Part shown: in pieces, positions 54,971-64,000 of the stretch
How the letters are laid out: every line of letters begins with the position of its first letter
Numbering within the stretch: the first letter of the stretch is position 1
Assembly: GCA_963921825.1 (NCBI GenBank)
Contig: OY997588.1
Location: 131,161,203 to 131,225,202, forward strand
Reading direction: 5' to 3'
Length of the DNA: 64,000 bases
DNA from: Erodium maritimum
Taxonomy: Eukaryota; Streptophyta; Magnoliopsida; Geraniales; Geraniaceae
The notes under the pieces: model-generated
What the model was told of the DNA's origin: nothing
What the model saw: the letters and a program-made list of their open reading frames with translations, nothing else
The model's database searches: none
Translations under genes and position numbers: made by a program

Positions 54971-57700
54971 TGTAAAGACCGCCCCGGTTTAAAAGAATTA
55001 AATAATTAAATTTATTCGTTGGAACGTCGTGGTTGGAAAACGGGTCGAAAAATTGGAACGAGTGCGAAAAAAAAAGAAAATAAAAAAAAGGAAGAGAGGG
55101 ACTTGGACTGGGCTGGGACTTGGGTCAGACTTGGGCCCAGTTAGAAGACCGAGCCCAAGCCCACCCACGCGTGCCCGAGCCCAACCCACGCGAGGCCCAA
55201 CCCTAATCAGAAACCTATTCATCGTCTTCATCACTCAGCCGCGCACGCAAACCGAGGCTTCTCATCTCCTCTCCTCTCTCTCTCCTCACGCAGATATCTC
55301 TCAATCCTTCTCGCCCTCCTCTTCATCTCTCTTCTATCGCACAGCCACCGCCTCGCCTCACCATCGTTCTCTCCGTGTAAGGACGAGCCACGAGGACCAC
55401 GGGAACGAGACGCCGCCGCCGAGAAACCGTCCCCTCGCTCTGGTTCGTCTTCTCTGAGCTCGAGTCGAACGCGCCAACGACGGGAATCGCACGGTTCGTG
55501 CTCTCGTCGTCTTTTCCCTTCTTCTCCGACCTCGCCTTGCCTGAATACCTATCGAGACGCGCTCGATTTGTACGGATTCAGTCGGAATCATCGCCGACGA
55601 ACCTCGCCCTCCAAAGATCTGAGATGGGAGCGAAGGTTGGGTTGCGTTCCAGCCAACGCCGCCACGGCCACGACCTCGCCGGAGCCCTGACGCCCTTCCC
55701 AGCCTTCGTTTCACCTTCTCTGACCTCGCCTGACGCCGCCCGCCGCCACGACCAGTCGGAACCCTCACCGGAGGCATCTCGAGGCAGGCTGGAACTCGAG
55801 CTCGCCAGAGCCACGGGCTTGGGTCAGGATGGCATTGGGCCAGCTTGAGTTGGGCCAGGAGATGGGCCTTGGCCAGGACGGGCCTTGGGCCGGCTTGACC
55901 CTTGGGCCAGAAGACAGGCCTTGGGTCAGGCCCAGGTCTAGGGTTCGGGTTTTGGACCCGGGCCTAGACTGGGTCTGACTCGGGTCTGGGTCGGTTCTGG
56001 GTCTGGTTCTGGACCGGGTCGGATCCAGGTCGGACTCGGTCTGGTTCTCGGATCCGGGTCAGATCTGAGTCGGCAGTTTAAATTTTTTAATTAATTTAAT
56101 TTAAATAAATTAAATTGGACATTTAAAGGACTAATTGGACAAATCAGAGGACTTTTGGACTATACCGGGACTGATTGGAAATTTTACCTGTTAAACCCAA
56201 ACTTAGACTTTGCCCGAGAAGACCGGAGGTAGGCCCGGACGTTAGCAGCTAGGAGACGTAGTTTTTGTGATCATCTTGAGGTAGGGAAAGTATTGAATAC
56301 CGCTTTAATTACGGAAAGTTACTAGCATGCATGATTATGGAATAATAATAACCAGAAAGGTCCTAGTTGACATATAGGATGTGATTCACTAGAATAACCG
56401 CTTTCGCTTATTAAATAACCGGACGAGTCTTAGTAACATGTAGGATGTGATTCACTAGAATACCTGCTTTCAACACTTGGAAAATTGCCGTGCTGGTAGA
56501 ATGGCCATGTCGAGCCTTAGGGTTGCGTGCTGATTGAGATGCATGATGCGTGTTATAACCGCTGTGTGAGAGTCTAAATAAGATTATACTCGGTGAAGCA
56601 TGTTGTGACTTTGTGTGGGCAAGTGTGCCGTGTTTGATATGAGGTGATTCTTTGGTTGTGATATGATCGGGTGAGTGATAGACCGATTGTGTGTTATGGT
56701 GAGTTGGCTGGTTGGTATACCGAGGTCAACTATAGCATTGTGAAGTGTGCTATACTCTTGATATGTGTTCCAAGAGGAGGCGTAACCTGTGCGATGCCTC
56801 CACCGAGGAATAGTTCTGGTGCGTGTTATTGAGGTCAAGGATGGCGTGATAGATACCCCGATTCTCTGTGACGGGAAGGTGTACGACCGAGGTATGTGCC
56901 GGTCCAGTATGCGTGAGGCCCTGATTCTACGCGACAGGAAGACGTCCGACTGAGGGATTTCCGGTCTGGGATGTTACCCCGATTCTACGTGACGGGAAGA
57001 TGTCGGGACCGAGGCTTCGTGTTTCGGTACGACATAAATGGAACCGGATGTGATAGCTGGAAACGTTGGAAATGGTTGTACTAAGTTTTGTGTGGGTCTG
57101 CTGTGTGTGTTGTTTGGCTTTGTGCGTTGTTTTAAGTGTGATTTTGGTCTTGTGAGAGTGTTTAGTGACTCGAGATGCTGTTAGTCCTGAATTCTATGTT
57201 TTTCCGTGCGAGTCCGCACGTGTGAATGGTTGTGAGATAACCATGACCGTCTCCTTGAGAATCGTTAGGTGATGAGTACCAAGAGCAAAAGTGAGATATG
57301 TGTTTGTGTTCAGTTCATTATGAGTTTGATTTACGGGTTGCGTCTGAGTGAAGGTCAAGCGTTGTCTTGGAGTAATTGTTCATAACCTTAACTACTTTTC
57401 CTACTGAGCGAAAGCTCACCCCCTTACTTTATTGTGTTTCAGGTCTTGAGCGGGATTTGTGCTAGCTGGATGCTCGATGCTTGGGAGCTAACGAGGGTCC
57501 TAGGCTAGCTTGTCTAGAGACGTACTGTGTTTTGAATTAAACTTTAACTCTGGTTTTTTTTTGAGCTGTTGAATCTTTTACCGGTTTGTGGTTACAATTT
57601 ATTATTACTTTAAACCTTATTTCATTTAAAGTTGTTTTTAATTATTATCGTTTTAAGCTCACGTCTCGAGTCCGGTCAAAACCGGATTTGGGGCGTGACA
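54971..57700 (+). repeat. Solo long LTR, 2.73 kb, with target duplication AGCCA
   Basis: Starts TGTAAAGACCGCCCCGG at 54971 and ends CCGGATTTGGGGCGTGACA at 57700; AGCCA flanks both sides (54966-54970, 57701-57705). Landmarks: CT- and GC-rich module (55200-55840), GACCGGGTC-type minisatellite (55850-56070), AT-rich stretch near 56090, GAGGTAGGGAAAG (56278-56290), direct repeats around GGATGTGATTCACTAGAATA (56388, 56444), minus-strand 20-mer (56667-56686), short repeats (56830-57020), hairpin TGAGCGAAAGCTCA (57405-57418) and CAG (57440-57442). It splits LINE C. Confidence 0.95.
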
Positions 57701-58500
57701 AGCCAAGACACCCCAAGGACTTTCGTGTCTTCTCCTGACCCAATACGCCTTCTAATACCTCTCTTCACAATCCCCTGAGCTTCCAACACACTATTCCAAA
57801 TCGGGCTAGCATTAGGGCACTTCACTGCATCGATATAGTATGTCATAGGATAATACCTTGATTTCATAATACGAGCCACAAGGCTCTCGGGGTTACACAT
57901 CAACCTCCACCCTTGTTTTCCCAATAAGGCCAAATTGAAATCACGAAGAATTTTGAACCCCATACCTCCTTTGAGCTTGTGATCACATAGCCCCTGCCAA
58001 CTTCGCCATGTAATGCCTTTACCTGTCAGTACATCATTTCTCCATTAGTACTTATTCATCTCCACTCCTAACACATGAATCAAATTATCAAGAAAAAATA
58101 CACACTCATAGATAAAGCAGGAAGCGCCTGAATGACTGATTTAAGAAGCAGTTCTTTACCAGCCTTGCTTAACAACAATTCATCCCAGCTCCAAATTCTT
58201 TGTAGGATCCTCTCCTTAACAAAACAAAGGGATCGATATCTACTACGGCCTAAGACCACCGGTAGCCCAAGATAGGACCCCATGGCCTCGGTCACCTGCA
58301 TCTCCAGAATTGCCCCAATCCGATTCCTAAAAACCTCCTCGGTATTTGGACTAAATACTACCGAAGACTTGGCTAAATTCACTTTTTGCCCGGAAGCCCG
58401 CTCATATAAACCCAATAAATGTTTCCACTTATGAGCCTCCTCCTCCAACACTCTACCAAAGAAAAGACTATCATCCGCGAAAAATAGATGGGAGACCGCC
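57701..58500 (-). mobile_element. L1-type LINE C, RT part
   Basis: Minus strand. The catalytic box VSHLFFADDSLFF lies at 58494-58456, followed by GQKVNLAKSSVVFS, YLGLPVVLGRSRYRS, IQRIWSWDE-type sequence, LLSKAGKELLLKSVIQALP (58200-58130), and, after a frame change near 58060, MGFKILRDFNLALLGKQGWRL (57963-57900) and IRRRIGSGEDTKVL. RT with intact FADD makes target-primed cDNA in active relatives. The piece is cut at about 58500 by element 3; its 5' part (endonuclease, ORF1) is not in this window and may lie beyond element 3. Confidence 0.9.
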
Positions 58501-59213
58501 ACCGATGTGCGTTTCCGGTACGATATGTTACTTGTTATTGGTCTCGTCCCGATAATCTATGGACCTTTAGAGACATTTCTGGGATCTCCAACGATACACA
58601 TTCTGAGGGAATGCTTCGGGAAGTCCTGATGATATGTGTTTCCTCTAGACCGAGGGACAACCTGATATGATGTACCGATCAGTGTACGGATCAGGGTTAT
58701 GGATTTGATATTTATCATTTCGATAATTGTGTACTTCCTTAATTCAGTTAGTTCATCGTTACATTTGTTATCTTGTATTGTTATCCCTGAGTGTACCTTT
58801 TGAAACTGCTTTGATTCTTGTGTTTCTTATTTAAGTTCTTTTGGTTACTTGTGCTAATCGATTTACTTTTAATGCGGGGTCTTTTAATCGTATTACTTTT
58901 TCCTACTGAGCGAAAGCTCACCCCTCTTCTTGTTTTACTGTGTTTACAGGTTTCTTAGGTGAGTAGTTGTGGGACGTCTCAATGCTCGGGAGCTTACTGA
59001 GGGTCCGGGAGTTCATTTATTAGAGACATATTTTTCATTGTTGTTTTAAACTTTTTGTTCTGGCTACTTATTTGAGATTCGAACTCTTGGATTAATTCGG
59101 ATTTTATGGATTTCGAAGTTATTTATGTACAGTTTATTTTTAGTGTTCTTTATTTAATTATCGTTTCTAGTTCACGTTTCGAGTCCGGTCAAAACCGGAT
59201 TTGGGGCGTGACA
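58500..59213 (+). repeat. 5' LTR of element 3 (incomplete)
   Basis: Carries hairpin TGAGCGAAAGCTCA (58907-58920), CAG (58947-58949) and the end AACCGGATTTGGGGCGTGACA-like sequence closing at 59213. The first part of the LTR is not present. Confidence 0.85.
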
Positions 59214-59216
59214 ATT

Positions 59217-59229
59217 TGGTATCAGAGTC
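59217..59229 (+). other. Primer binding site of element 3
   Basis: TGGTATCAGAGTC three bases past the LTR end, complementary to the initiator tRNA-Met 3' end over its first 11 bases. Confidence 0.9.
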
Positions 59230-60341
59230 TGGTTTCGTTTTGAAATTGATTTTCAAAACCTCGGACCGTACGTCTAGTAGGTGGGTAGAGTTTAGGTGGT
59301 TAAGTCGTAGTGCTCGGTGACGCAAGTGGGGAGTATCCTATGCGTAGAGTTGAAATGACAAGAGTCTCGCTTGTTGAAGTAGTTTGCTTAAGTCTTACCT
59401 TCTTTATGTTATGCTTTCTACGTTGCTTGAATTGTGCCATAGTCGGGTTTCGCTGTGAACCTTAGCTGATATGTGATGCCGATCGATTAAGATCGAGGTT
59501 GGTTTAACGAGCGATGCTCGAGCTGTTTATGACGTGGTTGTCTGTTTAATTGATCGTTGTTGGGTTGTCGCCTTGGTCGGCCGTGGATTGGATGTTGAGT
59601 GGAATTGAAAAGTTGACTTGGCCGAGTGGTAATCGAATAATTACCAAGACCCGAGTTGTGTACTTACACTGTTGCGGTGATGTCAACTTGCGTTGTTCTG
59701 TTGGGTCTTATGTCGTGCTGAGTGTTCGTATGGTTTTGTTTATTGAACGTCCCGCTTAAGCGGAGGGTTAGTGAAATATACAATTGGGTCATGCCGAATT
59801 TTCTGCAAAATTGAAATGTTTGTACTATCACAGGTTGACTCAGGGGCGCCACTGTAGTCGAGCGTGATAGGAGGATGTCAAGTGGTTACAACGAGATTCG
59901 GGGACGCCTGAATCGGGTTGTAACGACGCGAGATGGACATGAATGTTGGGACGAAAAGATGAAAGTGTTGAAAACCTAATAAATTGAAATAACGCTGTGA
60001 TGTGTGAAACTGTTCTGTGCCATGAGCTTGTACCCCTTGCTATGGAAGATATCCGACCGAGGTGTATACCGGTCCGGTATGTTGTTTTGTGACTTATTTG
60101 AAATTGTGCCTCCCGTGGGAATGTTTGAATTGGGTGAATTAATTTTGTGAGACGTACAAGTGTGCGAACTTCTATGCTTATATGAAGTATTGTATCTATG
60201 TCTACCCTAAAACTAAGTTTACTGTTGGTCCGAGTGGGACACTTGCGAAACACGTGCGAACGTTGTTACTTTAAGCGAACTGCTTTATTCGAAATCTGAG
60301 AATCTGAACATGTGCGTTATCCATGCAGAGGATATACGACA
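59230..60341 (+). other. Leader of element 3
   Basis: About 1.1 kb between primer site and gag, without coding motifs. It matches the region 16780-17848 of element 2 in opposite orientation (for example GACATCCTCC..ATCACG and the GTCTCCGAAT/GGACGCCTGAATCGGGTTGTAACGAC theme near 59905). A packaging or dimerisation signal would be expected here, but none can be pinned down. Confidence 0.5.
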
Positions 60342-61600
60342 TGAGACCGGCTTAAACACCGAGAGGCGCTAGGGGTCTCCCAACTAGGGGCCGGGGACGA
60401 CCACCTGCCATTGATCAGACAAGGGCATCAGGCGCCCAGGGTGCTGCTTCTACAGAGCACCAGGGAGATGAGGTCGGGCGGTCAAGAGTACCGCCCAGGT
60501 TTTCTCCAGTCGCAGAGCCGACTCAGTCGGCCTCTCTAGAGGAGGTGGTTCGCGTAGTGCTAGCAGCGATCCACGCTCAACAGGGGACTGCAGCACCGAC
60601 ACCAGAGCATGTGCCTACCGCTGCCACAACCACTACCGAGAGGCCATGCCAGTTTGACAGCTACATGGCCCAGGCTCTCAGGGATTTCCGTAGGCTGGGC
60701 ACACCAATTTACTCTGGGGGAGCAGACCCCGAGGCAGCTGTAAGATGGTTGGAGCGGATTACCCGCAACCTGGATACCTCTGGGGTATCCAAGGGATGTT
60801 TGAGAGTATCCTTCGCGACCTTTTAGCTAGAGGGGGAGGCGTATTATTGGTGGCAGTCTGTGCAGACCAGAGTTGGGGATGATTACCAGTTATTCAGGAG
60901 CCTATTCTTGTAACAGTTTTTCCCTCGATCCGTTCAGGGCGATAGGCGCCAGAAGTTCCTGGAACTGCCTCAGAGAGGGATGACCGTCTCTAAGTATGAG
61001 GTGAGGTTCATATCCTTGTCTCGTTTTGCACCGAAGATGGTGCAGACTGAGGAGAGTCGTTACAAGCGATTCGAGGGCGGGCTCATTGTGTCGATCGCAG
61101 ATCTGTTCATCGCTTTCAGGAATGAGGTGTACTCTACACTGGTGGATCAGGCACTAGCCGTGGAGAGGCATTTCCGGGAGACCGCCAGAGCGTGGGAGAT
61201 CAGGCCGAGTGGCTTCCTAAGGCCATCAGAGGGCTGCGAGCCTTGGAGGTAGAGGGCCTCGGGATTCTTTCAGCCACAGGCCTAGTCCGACGGGATACGA
61301 TGGGTTGAGGCAGTAGCGTCTGTTGGACCTGCCCCGGTGGAACAGTTTTGCCTTTCGTGCAGACAGTTGGGACATCTGGGCCGGGACTGCCCATTGAGTG
61401 GTGAATCAGCAGACCGCTCCGCGGGTCGTCCGGCGAGAGCCAAGGAGAGGCCGCGTCCCGATGAGAGGACATGTTATCACTGCGGCAGATCGGGACACAT
61501 CTCCACCGTGTATCCTGACCGTTTTGGGAGAGGACCCGTACAACGACCGCAGTAGGCGCAGACTGGCCAGACACCTCATTTCCACCAGCGTCAAACTCAG
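60342..61600 (+). pseudogene. gag of LTR element 3 (fossil)
   Basis: Plus strand. The capsid core is marked by RRLGTPIYSGGADPEAAVRWLERITRNLDTSG (60690-60780), ISLSRFAPKMVQTEESR and LVDQALAVERHFRETARAWEIR (61010-61200), then CLSCRQLGHLGRDCP (61349-61390) and CYHCGRSGHISTVYP (61469-61513) zinc-knuckle sequences. It is closely similar to the gag of element 2. Role in the active family: binds and packages element RNA. The frame is broken in several places. Confidence 0.85.
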
Positions 61601-62176
61601 ACTACGAGAGCCCCCCGACAGACAGTAGGAGCGCCAGTTCAGAGACAGTAGCCGAGGGCCCCACAACAGCAGATTCTTCCACCACCACCGAGAGGAGGAC
61701 CCCGACTCGGCAGGGCCGAGTGTACGCGATTGCTGGACCCCGAGCTGAGGGACTTGATCCCGACCTTCAGATCGCTTAGAGTACTTGTTTACTATTTAAA
61801 TTTGGATGTTGAGTTTGCTGACACTTGAGTATTACACTTGGTTGTATTGTTTCGTGGTTATTTTATGTTGGAACGGAAATTTAAAAATCGTTAAGCCAAC
61901 CGTACCTTAACGCGCCGACTGGAGGCGTGGTAGTACCAACTAGTGTCTGTTTGAGTTTGAAAGTGGAGTGACAGACCATCTCGTTCTTAAAGACCTTGCC
62001 GTAATGAAAGCTTCTTTTACTTCTTCGAGCGTGTTGATCGAATTTTACGAACCGAATTGTGAAACAACGGACGTTCATCGAGTGCTATCAACAATGAATG
62101 TCCGAACAGTGAGGGGCTACAGCATTGACCAGTGAACAGTCCGACCGGTCACAGGAGATGACCGAGTGACGATAAG

Positions 62177-62220
62177 ATCAGAGTAGCGCAGCGGAAGCGT
62201 GGTGGGCCCATAACCCACAG
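62177..62220 (+). other. Initiator tRNA-Met 5' half inside LTR element 3
   Basis: 44 bases match nucleotides 1-44 of plant initiator tRNA-Met with one difference: acceptor 5' strand ATCAGAG, D-arm GCGCAGCGGAAGCG, anticodon arm TGGGCCCATAACCCA with CAT anticodon, ending ACAG. Sequence after 62220 does not resemble the T-arm. No B-box, so not an active tRNA gene. Best preserved of the three copies. Confidence 0.9.
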
Positions 62221-63639
62221 ACGTCGCAATCTCCAGCTTCTCCTACCCCCGCTGGACGATTTAAGTCATAAGATTTGAACATTCGAGACAAACTTTTTTC
62301 TTGATTAGATTAGAGTGCGTTGTCCCTAAGTTCCCTCCGGAGGAGCCGATCAGATTGCTGGCGGTTCCCAAAGTCGGCATCGGATTTGACCTGAGACCAG
62401 AGACGACGCCAACCCCCTTGGCTCATGCAGACTCGCGCCAACAAAGTTGACCAAAACAAGACGTCAGTCCGAAGAGCTAGAAAGACGGAGGACCTGTCCG
62501 AGCGCATCGACGTGAAGAATGCAGCACGCTTCAAGAAGGAGAGGAGCGGAGCACTGAGTAGGCATGAAGACCACCGGAAGCTGGACCACATCAAGACGAA
62601 GACCAGATACTCAGTGCCGACGCGATGAAGTTTTAGAAGAAGATGGTCAACAATGAAGACACCAAGGACCGGAGCATGTAGCGGATCAAGGAGAGAGTTT
62701 GTGCCGCGCAACAACAAGAAGACGTGTTACAAGAGTCACATCTTTCGCGCCACACAGAACAGGCGGATAGCACCAAGAGGAACAACGACATCAGACGACA
62801 CTCCCGACAGAGCAGGATACGGAGAGCGAGAGTCGAGTTCGTATCAAGATGTATCTTTGTCAGCAAGGGAAGGGCGAACTCCAGCATCCTACGAAGACTA
62901 GTGCAACCGCTAAGTGCACGCCATAGAAGTAAGAGCACCTCACATTGAAATCCGGGAACAGATAGCCGAGTGCGACTACCACAAGCTTCCAGGCCAGTAA
63001 CAAGATGGCATCAAGCGAAGCATTGTATGGTACGTCGGGTCTTGTGTCGTGCAGGGCATAGTGGGAGTTAAGAGTTAACCATTGTTGGTTCGGGTTGTTC
63101 GAAAGACGATTGGAGAAACCGCGCAAAGTACTCCAAAGACCGTTCAAATCCTTGAGATTTCAGTGCATGTTGGGTACCCTGAATGTGGTGACTTGGTTGA
63201 AACGGCTTAAACTGATTTGATCGGTAGTATGTGGGCAAGTGTCAAGAGTAGAAGGAATACCACCGGTTGGGATAACCTTTACTGTTCGATCTTAAATTAT
63301 GTTCCACCGTCGAGTGTGGTTGTCATAATGTTTGGATTGGTGTGTCTCGAAGGACGCCTACTTTCGACTAAGTGCCAGTAAGAGGCTCTACCGTTCCTTG
63401 TTATTCTACGTCGTATGTCCGATTAGTTGTCGGTAGAGTACATGGTTTTACTGAACCGTGCCCTGGTTTTGAAATCCTTTGTCTTGATGAATGCGTTTGT
63501 GTCCTATTTTCTTGTATTTTGTTTGTGTTGGGTCGTGACATGACCTTGTTGGCGTTACAGTGTGAACTATTCGCGTGACGCTTACTAAAGAGAAACTGAG
63601 AAGTTACGTCTGTGTATGGTTCTAACCTTGTTCGACTTA

Positions 63640-63840
63640 CGAAGTGTTCCGGTATGATACCTATGACCGACGGGGGATTCCGGTATAGGGTATCTAGACC
63701 GATGTCGTGTGTTCCAGTGTAATACCTATACCGACGAGGAATTCCGGTATAGGATATCTAGACCGAGGTTATCTGTGGTGGTACGATATCTACAACGATG
63801 CAGGGTTCCGGTATAGAATATCTAGACCGTTAACTGTTCT
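63640..63840. repeat. Short tandem repeats, TTCCGGTATAGG..ATCTAGACCGA type
   Basis: Four irregular units of about 55 bp built on GATACCTATACCGACG, ATTCCGGTATAGGATATC and TAGACCGA. Counterpart of 13256-13410 in element 2. Confidence 0.8.
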
Positions 63841-64000
63841 TCCTTAGTGTTTGAGTGTTAATCAACTTGTTGTGTGTACTCGGTGTTTCTTTGAGTTTTG
63901 GTTTGATTAGTTACTTGTTGAAAGTGTGAACTGTTGAGTAAGGCTGTTTTTCACCGCCGAGTATGGCGTTTGGGTAACTAGCGTGTTCAAGTGAAGAACG

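Larger units (their letters stand above)
58500..64000 (+). mobile_element. LTR element 3 (Gypsy, gag-bearing), continues past the window
   Basis: Plus strand: incomplete 5' LTR (58500-59213), primer site (59217-59229), leader, gag (about 60342-61600) and the post-gag region with a tRNA fragment (62177-62220). Layout and sequence mirror element 2 in opposite orientation, including repeats at 63640-63840. The end of the window stops just before where an integrase tail would be expected. It is a broken fossil with several breaks in gag. Same subfamily as element 2, judged by gag. Confidence 0.8.
61750..64000 (+). other. Post-gag region of element 3 without recognised protein domain
   Basis: No protease, RT or RNase H motif in any frame. 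Purine-rich stretch 62430-63010. Similar throughout to element 2 (13037-15299, minus). Short open frames exist but none is preserved as a clear protein between the two copies. Confidence 0.55.

Noticed and set aside
57405-57418. Hammerhead ribozyme, as in plant retrozymes, around CTGAGCGAAAGC
   Set aside because: The GAAA and a CTGA-like stretch are present, but the CTGANGA core and the three-helix layout are not. A simple tetraloop hairpin explains the sequence.
62177-62220. A functional tRNA gene or a tRNA-derived SINE head
   Set aside because: T-arm, B-box and 3' acceptor strand are missing, there is no SINE body or A-tail, and the copy lies at a fixed place inside LTR elements.

Overview
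This window looks like TE-rich nuclear DNA of a flowering plant, probably a eudicot. One ordinary protein gene is supported: a plant-specific INDETERMINATE DOMAIN (IDD) C2H2 zinc-finger gene of the SGR5/IDD14-16 type at 24000-25786 (+), with three exons, canonical GT-AG introns and a predicted 386-residue product. Nearly everything else is nested transposable-element sequence. I can place the organism no more precisely than a seed plant with plant L1 LINEs, chromovirus-like Gypsy LTR elements, CACTA, hAT and PIF/Harbinger DNA transposons.

Layout. 1-1002: end of a CACTA-type element. 2360-2872: foldback MITE. 2905-22985: plus-strand L1 LINE split by a block (4919-20736) of two nested minus-strand Gypsy elements. 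22986-26640: the IDD gene and its flanks. 27365-31013: truncated LTR, then a probable LINE tail holding a 1.34 kb LINE-derived insertion with 14-bp target-site duplications. 32782-39218: PIF/Harbinger element with a broken transposase, holding an RRM-type LINE, which itself holds an LTR. 40462-46860: short-LTR Gypsy fossil with a solo LTR inside one of its own LTRs. 47455-52890: minus-strand LINE ORF1 remnant holding an hAT element, which holds a solo LTR. 52918-53393: second foldback MITE. 53735-58500: minus-strand L1 LINE with a solo LTR inside. 58500-64000: plus-strand Gypsy element that runs off the window.

The dominant fossil group has very long LTRs (2.5-3.0 kb, TGTAAAGACC-like start, GGGGCGTGACA end). 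Nine copies or pieces are present: three solo LTRs with perfect 5-bp target-site duplications, LTRs of three gag-bearing elements, and two truncated copies. Their internal regions keep an initiator-Met-tRNA primer site and gag. The one copy seen to its 3' end also keeps an integrase C-terminal tail and a polypurine tract; protease, reverse transcriptase and RNase H are not seen. They therefore resemble the gag-only non-autonomous elements called TR-GAG.

Three signals stand out. (1) All three gag-bearing elements carry, just after gag, a sense copy of the 5' half of initiator tRNA-Met, the tRNA that primes them. (2) All nine LTRs carry an invariant 5-bp stem closed by a four-base loop that is GAAA, GCAA or GTAA in seven of nine copies, as expected of a GNRA RNA tetraloop. 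It always lies 19-28 nt before a CAG. (3) The same CAG pairs with an upstream GAGGTAGGGAA motif about 1.0-1.3 kb away in eight LTRs, which looks like a leader intron inside the LTR. Signals 2 and 3 are inferences from sequence and have not been tested on RNA.
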